A stretch of DNA of 64,000 bases, taken from Bidens hawaiensis (Eukaryota; Streptophyta; Magnoliopsida; Asterales; Asteraceae). Under the pieces are notes generated by a model. That model saw only the letters and a program-made list of their open reading frames with translations, was not told the origin of the DNA and ran no database searches. Below, in pieces: positions 20,648 through 33,225 of this stretch (positions are counted from its first letter, which is position 1; each line of letters begins with the position of its first letter). Made by a program: the position numbers and the translations under genes. Location: contig JAIQDT010006438.1 in NCBI GenBank assembly GCA_021521415.1, positions 62,001-126,000 on the forward strand, written 5' to 3'.

Positions 20648-21200
20648 TAGGGATGGCAATTGGTCGGGTTTGGGTCGGGTTTAGGTATTCCCAAACCCAT
20701 ACCCGGTTATGAAAGTCCATCCAAAACCCGTCGGGTTTTAATCGGGTAATTACCCGTCGGGTTTCGGGTTTCCCTATCGGGTTTCGGGTTTCCAATCAGG
20801 TTTTGTCAAAAGATCCGTTGGGTATACTTAGCCTAAAACCCATCGGGTTTCTATCGGGTTTTAACAAAATATAACTAATCGATCACAAATAATGATTACC
20901 ATAAAATTAAAATGTCTCAAATAATTGTTATAAACAAGTTTCAATAGATAATATATTTAAAATATTTAGAGTATACTATATATAAACATAAAAAAAGTTA
21001 TGTCGGGTATATCGGGTATATAATCGGGTAAATGGGTTAATGTTATTGGGTAATCGGGCATATTACAAATCCCAAACACGTCCCAAACCCACGCAAATTT
21101 TCATAATTAATCCCAAACCCTAATGAGTCGGGTATTACCCGTCCCATTTATGTCGGGTTTCGGGTTTTCCCATCAGATTCGGGTTTCTTTGCCATCCATA
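20648..21200. mobile_element. hAT-like MITE rich in TCGGGTTT motifs
   Basis: Ends TAGGGATGGCAA and TTGCCATCCATA form an imperfect inverted repeat. They are flanked by CTTAATGG (20640-20647) and CCTAATGG (21201-21208), an 8-bp duplication with one mismatch as expected for hAT. The interior contains many ATCGGGTTT / ACCCGA repeats on both sides of an AT-rich middle. Confidence 0.8.
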
Positions 21201-21280
21201 CCTAATGGAATGATTAAATTGCTATCCAACAGCCCCTTACTTTTCATTTAACTATTATTGATTTGTTACTTGATTAATAA

Positions 21281-21346
21281 GTAAGATCATTATCTATATT
21301 TTAAGTTATCATTCTTTTTTGTAAGTACATGAAATAAATGGGCACC
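21281..21346. repeat. Diverged copy of the sequence downstream of ERF copies 1 and 2
   Basis: TAAGATCATTAT and TTTTGTAAGTA followed by AAATAAATGGGCACC and CATGATATAC match 4721-4848 in order. It lacks the about 50-bp block containing the first TCGTAAAACCAACCATA. It shows that the new 3' ends of ERF copies 1 and 2 come from a sequence already repeated in this locus. Confidence 0.7.
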
Positions 21347-21360
21347 TACAAGCATGATAT

Positions 21361-22778
21361 ACCATTCCATTATATGGCATCATTCAATATCATTCCATTA
21401 TATGGCATCATTATATGAATCGTCTTAAAACACGTTGTTGTGGATTGTTTGTTTTCTGTTTTAGTGAAACAAGTTTTCATCTTTGAATAGTCAATAACTT
21501 GTTTTAAATGCAATTAGAAACGAAATGATTATCAACATTCATGAATCAATCTTTTAGTGCAACATACAAACACAATCATCCACCCTTCACACAATAGCAT
21601 GTGATATCAAACAAATAATAACAAAATAGATTTTATTTGAAATATTTAAGATGCATATAACAGAAACTATAGAAGTGCTCAATAGTTTATAATATATATA
21701 ACAATGCTCTTCAAACATGGTTTGGAGAAAATACAATTGTTAACTTTAAAAGGGGATATATGGAATTGCCCTACAAGTTTTTAAAGTTACAAATATGATT
21801 AGAAATACTAAAAGAGTAGATTTTGTTAGGAACTCGATTATACAAAACACACACATAATCAAACTACTGAAAATTAAACGAACACAAAATACAATAATTT
21901 ACATGGTTTGATCTAGTTGACCGACATCCAATGGCTTTAACCATGAATTTATTGTTGCTTTAATCTCTCAACACGCATGATAAGACATTACACGTACAAG
22001 ATGACATATACATAGATAGTAGATCAGGGTTTCTAGCTTAGAGAAGAGGAAAACATAAAACGGGCCATAATAAGAGATATATGATCACCGAAAGACATCT
22101 CATGTCTTCAATCTTCATTAAACTTAATAACATGTCTTTAAGTAATCAGGTTCATATCAAAGCCCAAACCTCTACAAACCCAACAGATAAGACTAGAGAA
22201 AACAACACAAAAGTTTTATGTCATTATTATTTTAAAAAGTGAGTAAATCAAATAGATAATAACAATGATGATGTTTTATTCTTCCCCAATAAAATTTTAA
22301 AGACACAATATTCATAACAAATGTTGTAGTAATGCACTAATGCTTACGTTAAAGATGTTATAATGTTTGAGCAATTTCACATCATAGACCAAGTTAATGG
22401 GCTAGAGAATTTGCTAATGAACTTTGGCCCAACTAGAACAATCACTCATCTAAAAACCGAATAGATTTCATTTCACGTGCAAAGTGTTTTAACTTTACTC
22501 ATTCATAAAAAATCTTATCGACTTCTTCATCTTTAAAAAAATAAATAATTATTATAGTATATAAGATTGATTAGAAAAAATCCCACAATACTAATTAAAA
22601 ACATCGATAAATTAATATGAAAAAAAAACTAGTAAAAATAATATAAACAAACTACAACCTTGAGAATCTTTGCCATTAATGAGTCGGTCCTTCACGATGA
22701 TCGTCGTTTAACGCTAATACTTTTAAATTATCCTGATCGCTTACAATTCGTTAAAGTCGATTTTTTTTACTTTTGAAG
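21361..22778. other. AT-rich intergenic DNA, no gene seen
   Basis: No supported gene, RNA or complete transposon in this stretch. Confidence 0.5.
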
Positions 22779-23054
22779 TTCTCGTAGGTGGTGTTAAAGT
22801 TGTCCCACCTTTCCAACACCTTTTTCAATGTCTCATCTTGTGACGAGTTTTGCCTTTGATTTTTCTCTCTCGATCGGGCATTGTGGTTCGCTAGGTACTA
22901 TGTTGGTATCCTGGATAAGATCCACGATACGAGTATCTGAACTACTAGTCGTGTTGTTGGGTGTCTCTGACGTCTTTCCTTTTGAACCGCTTGTTTGTTG
23001 AAGCATATCTGATACCGCCACCCACTTTAAGCTATTATAAATAGAAAAGTGCAT
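22779..23054 (-). pseudogene. Fragment of a transposon-associated DNA-binding-type protein
   Basis: The frame reads SLKWVAVSDMLQQTSGSK, then a Ser/Thr-rich stretch and PQCPIEREKSKAK. Past a frameshift the line LKKVLERWDNFNTTYENF continues. The order (Trp-containing helix, Ser/Thr linker, RPIGRxKAK-like motif, coiled helix) resembles the C-terminal part of NAM-associated/GST-T3-like proteins that accompany PIF/Harbinger transposons. Family assignment is tentative. No start region or upstream trihelix is visible, so it is a fragment. Confidence 0.45.
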
Positions 23055-23620
23055 TAATATTTAAAAAATGTACTTTTTTTATAAATTTAACAATATTATA
23101 CTTAAATTTTGATAAAAATTCTTGAATTTATGGTATCAGTTAAGAAAATCAACCTAATTTACAATGGATATTCAATCTTTTTTTCTTTGTCGAACATTTG
23201 CAATTTTATGTTATTTATAGTTTTGTAATCAAATCAATTAAAAGGACGGTATTGATTCAGTTGCAACTTCGTAATAAATAGATATTACTAATGGCTCGAG
23301 GGAAAAAGAGGAACGAATTGTACAACAAACAATGCATTTAACCCATTTTACATGGTATGAATATGTGTTAACGTATTTACATGATGTAGATGTTTATGCA
23401 TATCTGATACAGGTTTTGATTATATATCTATAATCCAAGTATTCATTTTTACATAGTATGTATGTTTATGTTCTAGATAACCCACATATAAACAGACACA
23501 ATCACTTCCCCCACAAAAGACACATATTTACATGTATCATCTCCTCATAGCTTAATTTATATGTTTAGACTTTGAGCGAGAATGTCTACGTATAAATGAA
23601 CTGAGTCGCTCTTAGTGCAT

Positions 23621-23712
23621 GTTTGGGATTGCTTTTTAAAAGTGCTTATGGCTTTTTGGAGAGACAAAATATCCAAAATGGACATAAGCACTTTTAAAAA
23701 GCAATCCCAAAC
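23621..23712. repeat. Short MITE with perfect 30-bp inverted repeat
   Basis: 23621-23650 and 23683-23712 are exact reverse complements (GTTTGGGATTGCTTTTTAAA...), separated by 32 bp. The single-locus hairpin and GTTTGGGATTGC ends suggest a tiny MITE. Confidence 0.8.
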
Positions 23713-23719
23713 ACCCACT

Positions 23720-25241
23720 TAAGCTATTTGAGGCTTGTCTTTCCACTTAAGCTATTTGAGGCTTGTCTTTTAAAAGTTTGAATATTAAAGTTAAATTGGA
23801 GCTTCTTTAATAAATGAGCTCTGAGTCCAAGGTTTACATACCACGTTTGATCACGTCCCAAACATTAACAAGTATTTTATTTAGTATAGTAGTTTTTGAT
23901 ATATATCACAAAAAAAATAAATAAGTATCCTAAAAGAGAATATATAGGAAGAAGTGACATTTGTTAGCTAGTGAGTTTGTTGAACTAATGTTGGCTCTTG
24001 TATCTTAGGTAAGCAAAGCATTAATTCTTCTCCAGCCGTATATATTTTACATATCACTTTTCCTTATGCAAATTAGGTGCCACATATATATTATTTATTA
24101 GTAGTAGTAGATTTGTGAGATGACAATATAAATTAAAATATAAGTTTTTTTTAATATTAAAACATGCGGATGGGAGTGGATCTGTTGCATTGCATGACTA
24201 CTTCACAAGTACCTAATGCATTTCAGTTCTCCCCATAATCTTTGCATTTTTTTCTGATTATCATATTATATAATATGTATAACCCATTTTATATAAATTT
24301 TGGATCATGTGAATGAGTAGAACCGCCCTTAAGCTAGTCTAGATCTGTTTGCTAAAAGTTTGAATTTAGCCAAGTTTAATCGAGCTAGAACTAAAGTTAT
24401 AGCTCATTAATAAACGAGCGAAAACACGACCACCTATTATTTATATAACCTAAGAAGTATTATTTAGTATAACAAGTATAGTTATAATAAAAAATAATTA
24501 AACAATAAATACAATATTTTATATAGCCATAAATAATAAATATATATGCAGAACTATACATATACAAATAAAATAACTAATAAATAACAAACGAGTTAAG
24601 CTAGAGTTAGAAAAAATCCTCGCTATCCAAACTCTAGCTTTCGACACATAATTATAACAAGTCAAGGCTAAAACTATGAGAGCTCAGATTTGGCTAGGCT
24701 TGTTTACGCTCTTGCAATTAGTATAAAAGAGTGATGAAGTTTGACATGGATTTATCATTTATACGATGAACCGGACGAATTTTTGACCCGACTTGAATTT
24801 CAGAACCCGAACGAATAAACATAAATTTATTCATTTTACGATCTGAACAGATAAATATGACGCATGACAGATAATACCAGCATTAAAAAATACAATAATA
24901 AAAAAACTTTTCAAATGAAAGCCAATATAATAAAAACAGATTAAAAAGGAAGTCAAAGTTGATGATAAAATTATATCCAATTAAATAGTAACTAAAGCAA
25001 GATTACAAACTAAAAACAAGGGATCAAATATGTTAAAAGTAAAAGAAACCAAGGGTGGTAAGTGTAATATATAAAAGAAAAAATATGTACGTAAGTTATA
25101 TTAGGCCAACCAACCCAACCATGAGATATTAAGGAAAATAAAAAGAGACGTTTGTTTCTAACATATAGCAAATATATTATATATGAAAGCTTATATATAT
25201 AAACTATAAACTCTCACCTGTTTCTCATACTTGCTACATCA
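23720..25241. other. AT-rich intergenic DNA and likely promoter of the gene at 25242
   Basis: No other gene seen. GCTCGAGC-like fragments near 24330-24720 look like decayed hAT-type repeats. The 60 bp before 25242 include a TATATATAAAC stretch that could serve as TATA box. Confidence 0.4.
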
Positions 25242-28064
25242 ATGGAGGCATCAAATTCGTCCATCAACGAAGCGTACTGGCCGCTACCGTATCTGTACTC
25301 GTTTTTCACCTCAGTCTGGATCGTTTTCGGCTCTTGCTGGATCATTAACACTTATGTTAATCGCCATTTTCAGGTCATATCTCTATATCTTGCAAACATC
25401 TTGCAAACACCATCTGATTTCACATTTTTTCGTTTTCAGTTCAAGCTCGAGCTAAGCTGAGTCCGAGCCTCAAATAAAGCTTGTTTAGTTATTGAGTCCG
25501 AGGTTGAGCTTTGTGTGGGAAGTTCGTTTAGGCTCTTCAAGCCTTAACGAGCCTTGTGTATTTTTAAGTTTTACATGTTCTGGATTTCTATGTATAGGTT
25601 TGTAAATGAACTAAATGAACACGAAGATTGGCATATTCATTTTCGTTAACGATTGTTTGTTCAATAACTTAACGAACAGTACGTGAACATAAACTAACAC
25701 AATTGAACAAACATAAACGAACGTTCATGAACTACACAACGATAAACAAACAAACTTCAACGATGTGAACTGCTCGGCGATATAAAACAAATAAAGCGAT
25801 CCAAATCATAATTGAACAAGCATAAACATTAATCTACATATTAGTCTATAAATTCGATTCAGTTTGGTTTTCTCGGTTTTTATTGCATGCAGTTTTCTAG
25901 AAAAACATAAAATCAAACCGTCGGTTTTTTTCTGGTTAGGTTATTCTGGTTTTGGATCTGTTTTTTTGGTTTCATGCATACCCCTAATTTGTGTAGTTGT
26001 TGTGTGATGGTATTAGAGCAGGTGAACAGTTTACAATGGACGCTTGCATCAGTTCCTTGTGTTAAATCCTTGCAACTTGCCTTCTCTTTTCTCTTTTGGT
26101 ATGTTCTAATGACAATTTCTGACACAAACCTGTTAACATGACACAGAGTTAAACAAGTTTGGCCTTAAAATGTTTCGTGTTTTAAACAGGTTGACACTTT
26201 TAAAACATGTTTAAATTCATGTCTAAACAAGTTAAACACATGTTATTCTGTTCATGGCCTGTTTATATTTTAAATACCAAAAAATAAAGTAAAATATATG
26301 GTCTGATATGACTTTAGACTTTTATGAATTTTTGTTTCAAATATGTTAATAGTTATAATCATTATATATTAATTAATTCTCTTATGAACTTTTGACAACT
26401 TTTGTACCATTACATATGTGATATTTATCGTGTCCCTAAACAAGACGTGTTGTGTAACGTGTTTCTAAACAGGTTCGTGTTTGTGTTTGAAAAAAAATGA
26501 CGTGATTAGTTATCATGTCGTGTTCGTGTCTCATGTCTGACCTGTTACTGTCGCAGGTATTCATGTTTCTATTTCCAAGCATGCTCTCTATGGATGTCAT
26601 TTGGTGTATACGTAACCGGACTACTATTCGAGACAGCTTCAATCATGTCATTTTTACTATTCGCGCACGGCTACTGCATAACTTCTGAGCGTCTTTCGGT
26701 ACCTGAACATCGAGCTATGGCTGTACTCGGTTGTGTATATTATTTAATCCTTGTCGGTCACCGCGCATCCATACCTTACTTCTCAGTAAGTATACATAAC
26801 TTATATTATAACTATTCATTTTCTTTAAAAAATGCTAATTTTTTAAATGTTGAAATTTGCAGATACTACTAATGCTTGACTATTTGCTCATATTCTTTGT
26901 GATATTTAATCATATAACTCAGAATTTATCACTCTTGAGGGAGCAGTTGAATTATATAGAAGATGAAGATATTCAAGAAATGCATGATGCTGTTTACACC
27001 AAATACCTTATGTTCAAGAAGTTTAAAGGCGCGATGCATATTGTCGCTATAGCAGAAATTTCGGTAAATTTCTTTGCTTATTGTTAATACTCCCTCCGTC
27101 CTGGTCAAAGTGTCTTAGTTTGAAAAACACAAAGTTTATGGTAGATTAAATTATTGTTTTTTTGCTACCAAATGACAATAATGCCCTTGGAAATTGGGTC
27201 CATAAATATTGTTTATTAATGTTAGTTGTGTGTGTTTAAGGGAAAACTTGGAAATCGGTTAATAAATTTTGAAAAAGAACATTTGTAATGGGACAAATAA
27301 AAAAGGAAATGTGGACAGTTGGACACTTTTAATGGGACAGAGGGAGCAACTTAATATCATATGCGGTTTTGACTTTTGACATATCGAAAAATTTAGTTTA
27401 GTGTATATGGATTTCAGATTTTCATCAACATGGATAGTTCGGCTGAAAGCTATTGGATGAAGTTACTAGTTCGCGAGTGGGCCCATTTTTGTATTTTTCT
27501 GTATATTGGGTACGCAAAAATCGAGCCTTTATGCCATTTTTTAAGTTAATGTTGTCGTCGGGTGTGCTAATAATATCTTCCTGCTGCGACAGATGGATAT
27601 TCAGGTCGCAAGATTTGGCACCAAGATTTTCTGTTATGCCGACTCACAAGTCTAAACGACAAATAATTGTTCCTCCTATTTACAGCATCGTACGTTAAAT
27701 AAATTCTCAAAAAAAAAAAAAGGTTCTCGTATTCATTAGTTCATACATGATAGTTATGTTGTTGCAGGAACTTGATGCGGCGTCTTTTAAAGATTTTAGT
27801 AGCCGGGAATGGCAGATTGGCGTTGTAAGTAATGTTTAAAGTTTTTAACTTTTAATACAGTTACAATTAATATAAACATTAGTTAGTTTAAGTTTAATAA
27901 TTATCGGGTGGATATGTTTGCAGCCAACTTGTGACGACAGGAGCTCAAGCGACTCGATTTTGGTAGTGATTCAGCATCCTCATGCATCTAGGCCGGCTTT
28001 AAGTAGTTCAGTATCAGTAGTCCATGCAACTGAAGCAATATCTTGTCTAAAAGCCGGTGTATAG
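25242..28064 (+). CDS. Multi-span membrane protein gene, apparently missing one exon
   Basis: Visible exons: 25242-25373, 26557-26785, 26863-27063, 27418-27509, 27593-27689, 27768-27824 and 27924-28064 (stop TAG), all with GT/AG borders. They encode hydrophobic segments (PYLYSFFTSVWIVFGSCWII; MSFGVYVTGLLFETASIMSF; LGCVYYLILVGHRASIPYFS; LLIFFVIFNHITQNL; REWAHFCIFLYIGW), a loop EQLNYIEDEDIQEMHDAVYT and the late motif APRFSVMPTHKSKRQIIVPP. It is probably a conserved plant protein with about 6-7 membrane spans, perhaps of the candidate-7TM group, but I cannot name it. Exon 1 ends in phase 0 while the next exon starts with one leftover base, so direct splicing shifts frame. An exon with length 2 modulo 3 is missing from the 1.2-kb intron, or the gene is decayed. 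Confidence 0.65.
27090..27346. mobile_element. Stowaway-like MITE in intron of the membrane-protein gene
   Basis: Starts CTCCCTCCGTCC and ends GGGACAGAGGGAG, the Stowaway/Mariner terminal motif. TA precedes it at 27088-27089; the right-hand TA is mutated to CA. 257 bp, non-coding. Confidence 0.85.
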
Positions 28065-28272
28065 CGCTTTGTTTTACATGGAATCTTTTTATTATAGAGA
28101 CAAGTATACGATTATCGTCGTACATATATTGCAAAAAAAAAAGTGTAAAAAGTCCATGCAGTTATTTGAAAACAATTGTTCTGTCACTACAAACTATTAA
28201 GTTTAAACTGGTTCTCTATATGTAAACATAACTCAACTCCTAAGAATAAATAAAAATATATATAAAAAAAGG

Positions 28273-28649
28273 AGTAAACTGCGGATTTCGTCCCTGTGGT
28301 TTGTCCAAGTCTGCGGTTTTAGTCCAATAGTTTCAAATTTGCGATTTTCGTCCTTGTGGTTTCATTTCACTTGCAATTAAACCCGAATTCATTAACCCCG
28401 CTAAGTCTAGTCGTTAAATCCATCAGCGTACCCCTCACGTGAAGGGCAGTTTTGGGGAAAAAAGACAAAACTGCCCCTTACGTGAGGGGTACGCTGATGG
28501 GTTTAACGACCAGACTTAGCGTGGTTAATAAATTCGGGTTTAATTGCAAATGAAATGAAACCATAGGGACGAAAATCGCAAATTTGAAACTATTGGATTA
28601 AATCCACAGACTTGGACAAACCACATGGACGAAAACCGCAGTTCACTCT
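28273..28649. mobile_element. Palindromic (foldback) element related to 19521-19976
   Basis: Inverted arms begin AACTGCGGATTTCGTCC and end GGACGAAAACCGCAGTT. The central palindrome contains CCCCTCACGTGAAGGGCAGT and its complement. It lies between the stop of the membrane-protein gene and the stop of the tRNase Z gene. Confidence 0.85.
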
Positions 28650-31600
28650 AAAAAAATAAATAATAAAAATAGCCTTAAAAATGGTTAAAAGAACTCTGTT
28701 ATTGCATATTGCATATATGAATAATGTTCAGGCAGCCACTATAACAGCATCTTCAACATCATCAGACTCATCGACAATCATCTCGTCCTTAAACAGCAGT
28801 TTAAGGTAAGGAAGTACTTTCGGAAGCACGTGTAAGTCTGCGAAGTTAACGCTCATCATATCAAAAGCAATGCATGTTTTATGCATATAACTTTGGTCAA
28901 AAACCGGAATCTTAGGGTATCTTTGACTGAAATGAGTTAGAATTATTCGATACGCTCCCGCTGAGTTCCTTACTTCAATGGCTTCTTCTGTTGTACTATG
29001 GTTTCTTGCTATTTATTGCTTCCTCCACTAAAGCATCCTCAAAAGTCGCCTGAAATACAAATTTCATTAAATCATCATATTCAGCTTTTAGTGTTTATAT
29101 TAACATATGTTGATATAATTTAGTTTCATATCAAATGCAACAAAACTAATAATCTAAACAAAACAAAATAACCTTTTTACTCTTTTTTTAATTAAACATG
29201 TTACTTTTAGTAGTTTATGAAATTATGATATTATAAAAAAATATTATTCATAAAGTTTTGCTGCACTTTTGCATCTTGTGCTTATTTTTGCATGATTTAA
29301 ATCCTTTTAAATCGTATATGAAAATAGGTATCATTTTTTTAAAGTTTGGAGCCTTCATGGAAGAAAAGCAAGACCTTTTTGTCATATTTAAAAAAAAAAC
29401 TAAATGATGTAATACTGCAAAAATAGTTAGCCTTTTTGAACGCTTTGGTTGAATTTTATAAGTTAAGGGGCATTTTAGTCATTTCACACCCACGGGCATT
29501 ACGTTCTTGCATAAGTTGGGACCAGTGTTGTAGTTTACCATACTTCAGGACCAAAACTAAGCTTCGGACAAACCATATGTCCACATGGACTATCTGTGCA
29601 ATTCTGATATTAATAATCATACCTCGTGTATGAGAATCGTTGCTCCTTGAGAAGCTTCAACTAACTCGGGGCACGGTCTAAGCTTGAGGACAATGCAATC
29701 TTCCTCAAGTATTATTCTCCCGTCACCCGAATAAACAATCTTCCACCCGGGTATTATTCTCCCGTCACCGTCAACCCTATCCACACCTTTCAAAAACAAC
29801 TCCAAAAGCTTGAGGACAATGCACAACCGGAAAACTAATAACATTCTCCAATCCCGCTTCACCGATCACATTTTTCAAATTCTTAATAATCGTCTCCGAA
29901 ACGTTACCATCAAAAATACTAACCCCCTTTTTCCAAAGACTCTGCATTGGGCTTCCTTTAGAAAACAAAGAATTTTCAACTTTATTATTATTTGATTCGA
30001 ACGATGCTAAAGAAGCCTCGGTTGTATGCCTACAATCAAGAAACTGCATGTCTAAATCTTCGAGTCTTTCGTACGCGTCCAGGAATCTTTTAAGTTGTCT
30101 GGGCCCGATAACTATTAAGGGTTCGTGAGGTAACCCCTTCAGCAAGTCACGTCTGAGAGCGAGTATTCTTGCTAAACCCGTGTGGTGGTCTGCATGGATA
30201 TGTGATATCCAAATGCATTTTAAACTTTTGACAGCGTTATCTGCGCCTTCGATACCGTATCTGTTTATGGAAACATTGGTAAAGCCTAATATTATTTTTT
30301 TATAATAATAACAAAACTTAAAGTCAACATCTTTACATATTAAAGTATTTAACAAAAAAAGAAAACTTTATTAAAAGAAAGTATTTTTACCTTCTTTTCA
30401 GCTGACCCAATGTTCCTTCACCACAATCTAACAATAGACTACCTTTAGAGAAAAGATTGATGAAGATGGAACTAACGTTACGGTACTTGGACGGTTGAGA
30501 TGAACCGGTTCCCAAAAGGACAATCTCGACATCTTCTCTTGTAATATTTTCCAAACATTTGGGAAGAGTGTTTTGATTCAACCAAGGTTATGTTCTTATC
30601 ACTTTCCATAGACATTATCCCCTCACCTGCATCTTCGTCTTCCCAAAGCTGAGAAACTTTTTTCAGGAATTTCTGATATTAGGTCGTTGATGATTTCAAC
30701 GGGGCCCACTTTGGTTGGTATACCGGATTTGTCTAGTCCGAGTTGTGCATACGGACGCAAATGAACAAATAAAAGTTATGTAATTGTTTAGACATGTGAT
30801 CAAGAATGCAGTTCAGAAATTTAAAGAACCGAACTTTACACTTTTCCTGATTGTAATAGCCAGTCTCATTTTTAACTGATTTTAGTAGTAGATTGCTGAT
30901 GTGGCGTTGGCTGACACCACATATGCAAGAAAATGATTATGTGGCAAAGGTTATAACCTTTTTCATATTTGGGAAAGTGATCTTTCTTTAATTCATATTT
31001 GATCATGATCAAAAGCAAGTCGGTGTCTTTTTTGCTCTTCAATTAAGCTTGTTTGTTAAAACAAGAAAAATATGTAAATTCCGTTTCTAGTTCATGCATT
31101 TTGCCTAAAATTATATATAAATCACTTAATATGCACCTTAAGAAGATTTTCAGCAGAAACAGTATTGGAAAGCTTTAAGTCGGTACCCTGCATGCTTAAA
31201 AATGTAAATAATTAGAAAATACGCCCCAACAATATTTTTTAATAATTAATCTTTAAGATATCATAGACTCAAAAATACCTCGTTTGAACAATTCGTTTGT
31301 TGTCGAGACCAAAAACCAGGAGCTGGGAAAAACTGAGGACATAAATAATTAAGTCTGGCTGCAACTCTTGCACTAGATTGTAAAATCGGTATCTCAACAT
31401 TCTTCCTGCAAAAAAAAAAACTTATATCAAGTTTAAAACTTTATCTACTCAATAATAATAATAAAAATAGTAATAATAAAAACGAACCCATTTACTTACA
31501 TTTGATGTCCTGCAATAATATGCTCTGCATCACCAAATCTTGACATCCACTTTTGATAATCCCTAGAGTCTACAACCACCGATGGACTTAAATGATTACA

Positions 31601-32981
31601 CAATTAACAACGTTGTGCTTCTCATTTGAAACATCAGCGTAATAATTATCGAGAGATCGTGCAGATAATAATTCTTGAAAATGAGATTGTGTAGGACAAT
31701 CTACAAGAATAACAATAGGCCCGGGAACCGAAGGTCCAAGTACATCATCGGGATGAACCTAAAAAGATATAAAAAAGTTACATATCAGTTCAATATATGG
31801 TCAGGTCAAACGGGTTAACTATTTGGGCTAATTAATGTACCATGATATCTTTTAAATCCGACTTTACGGATCTTCCTTCTTGCAGTTCTCGGTATTTGGG
31901 CCCGGGTTTCAGCCCAAATGCGCGGGCCTTTTCCAGGTCAAACTTACCCCTAATCTCGGGTAACTCACAAATATACAAAACGGATATATCACTAGACTTT
32001 ATTGCAAACTCATCTTTGAGCTCGGGTCGCAACAAAACAGCTGATATTTTAACAACTTCATCATTAACAAGATTAATTTGATCATTGACTTTTTCAGACT
32101 TTGGTGATTGACCGAAGCATCGTGTGTGAACCATGGCTGCGTTTGGAATAAAAGATTTCATCGCATCAACTAAATATTTAAAATCCGACGGGCCCCATAC
32201 GTTTACCTTCAAATATCAACAAAACTATATGTTGGCAAATGAAATATGAATAACTGAAAATATTATCACCAATTCATTACAATGATACTTACAGACATCC
32301 CTTCTTCACCGGTACCAGCCAATGTCAGTAAAAGACCTGCGAAATAGTATTAATAAAGTTATAATTAATATATATTTTCATAATTGATATTCAAGGGTTA
32401 AGAATAACGCACAAACCTGGTAATCCACCCGCGGTTTCAGAGCAGACACGTGAAAGAAATATGTGATCAATCTAAAACAAAATATGCAAGGGATTTTATT
32501 ACAATATTAATGCGGATTTAGTGTGATTATTTGTGATGATAAATTTACCTTTGACAACTTAATCTTATGCTCTGTACAAAACCGTTGAAGACCCTGAATA
32601 AATCATATAAAAAAACAATATTATTGAATATTAAAATGCTTAATTAAGTTTATATAAGTATATTTATCAAAATGCTTACTTCTCCAGCATTAAATATAAA
32701 TCTCTGTTTATCGAAGAACAGCAAGACTGATGGTGATGTGTCTTGCGTATCCAAACCTGTTCCTAAAATCTGCATAAAAATTAAACAAATCAAATCAAAT
32801 TAGCCACTTCAGAACACACAAATAGGGGTGCAAACGAGCCGATCAGCTCGACTGATAAAAAAAACTCTAAGCGAGCCAAGCCTTATGCAGTTAATGCTGT
32901 AAAAAATCGGATATCAGTCAAGAACGAATATTTTGAGATTTATCGTGGTGGGTTATCGGTAATTTTATTATCATGCAGACT

Positions 32982-33010
32982 GTATATATATATATGTATG
33001 TATGTATGTA

Positions 33011-33049
<39 letters not shown>
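32982..33049. repeat. TA/TATG microsatellite in tRNase Z intron 1
   Basis: Alternating TA and TATG units. Confidence 0.9.
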
Positions 33050-33053
<4 letters not shown>

Positions 33054-33100
33054 TAATAAATAACAAACAAGCCGAACCCGAGCTGAGCTTGAGCATTAGT

Positions 33101-33145
33101 ACCTGAACATAAGAGATGGTATTAACAGGATTAAGTTTCCTAACG
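33101..33145 (-). repeat. Duplicated fragment of tRNase Z exon 1 end (distal copy)
   Basis: ACCTGAACATAAGAGATGGT and the following TTAACAGGATTAAGT match the last about 35 coding bases of exon 1 plus its splice donor (37646-37692). It begins a repeat unit of about 500 bp that is interrupted by the Helitron. Confidence 0.85.
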
Positions 33146-33225
33146 TTCGGTTCGTTTACAGCCCCAAGTACGGCACACGAGCTAGACTGATCTTAGACTT
33201 GTTTAATTTTTATTTTTTTTACAAA

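Noticed and set aside
23621..23712. miRNA precursor
   Set aside because: Perfect symmetry, no asymmetric bulges and transposon-like GTTTGGGATTGC ends fit a MITE better. No small-RNA evidence available.
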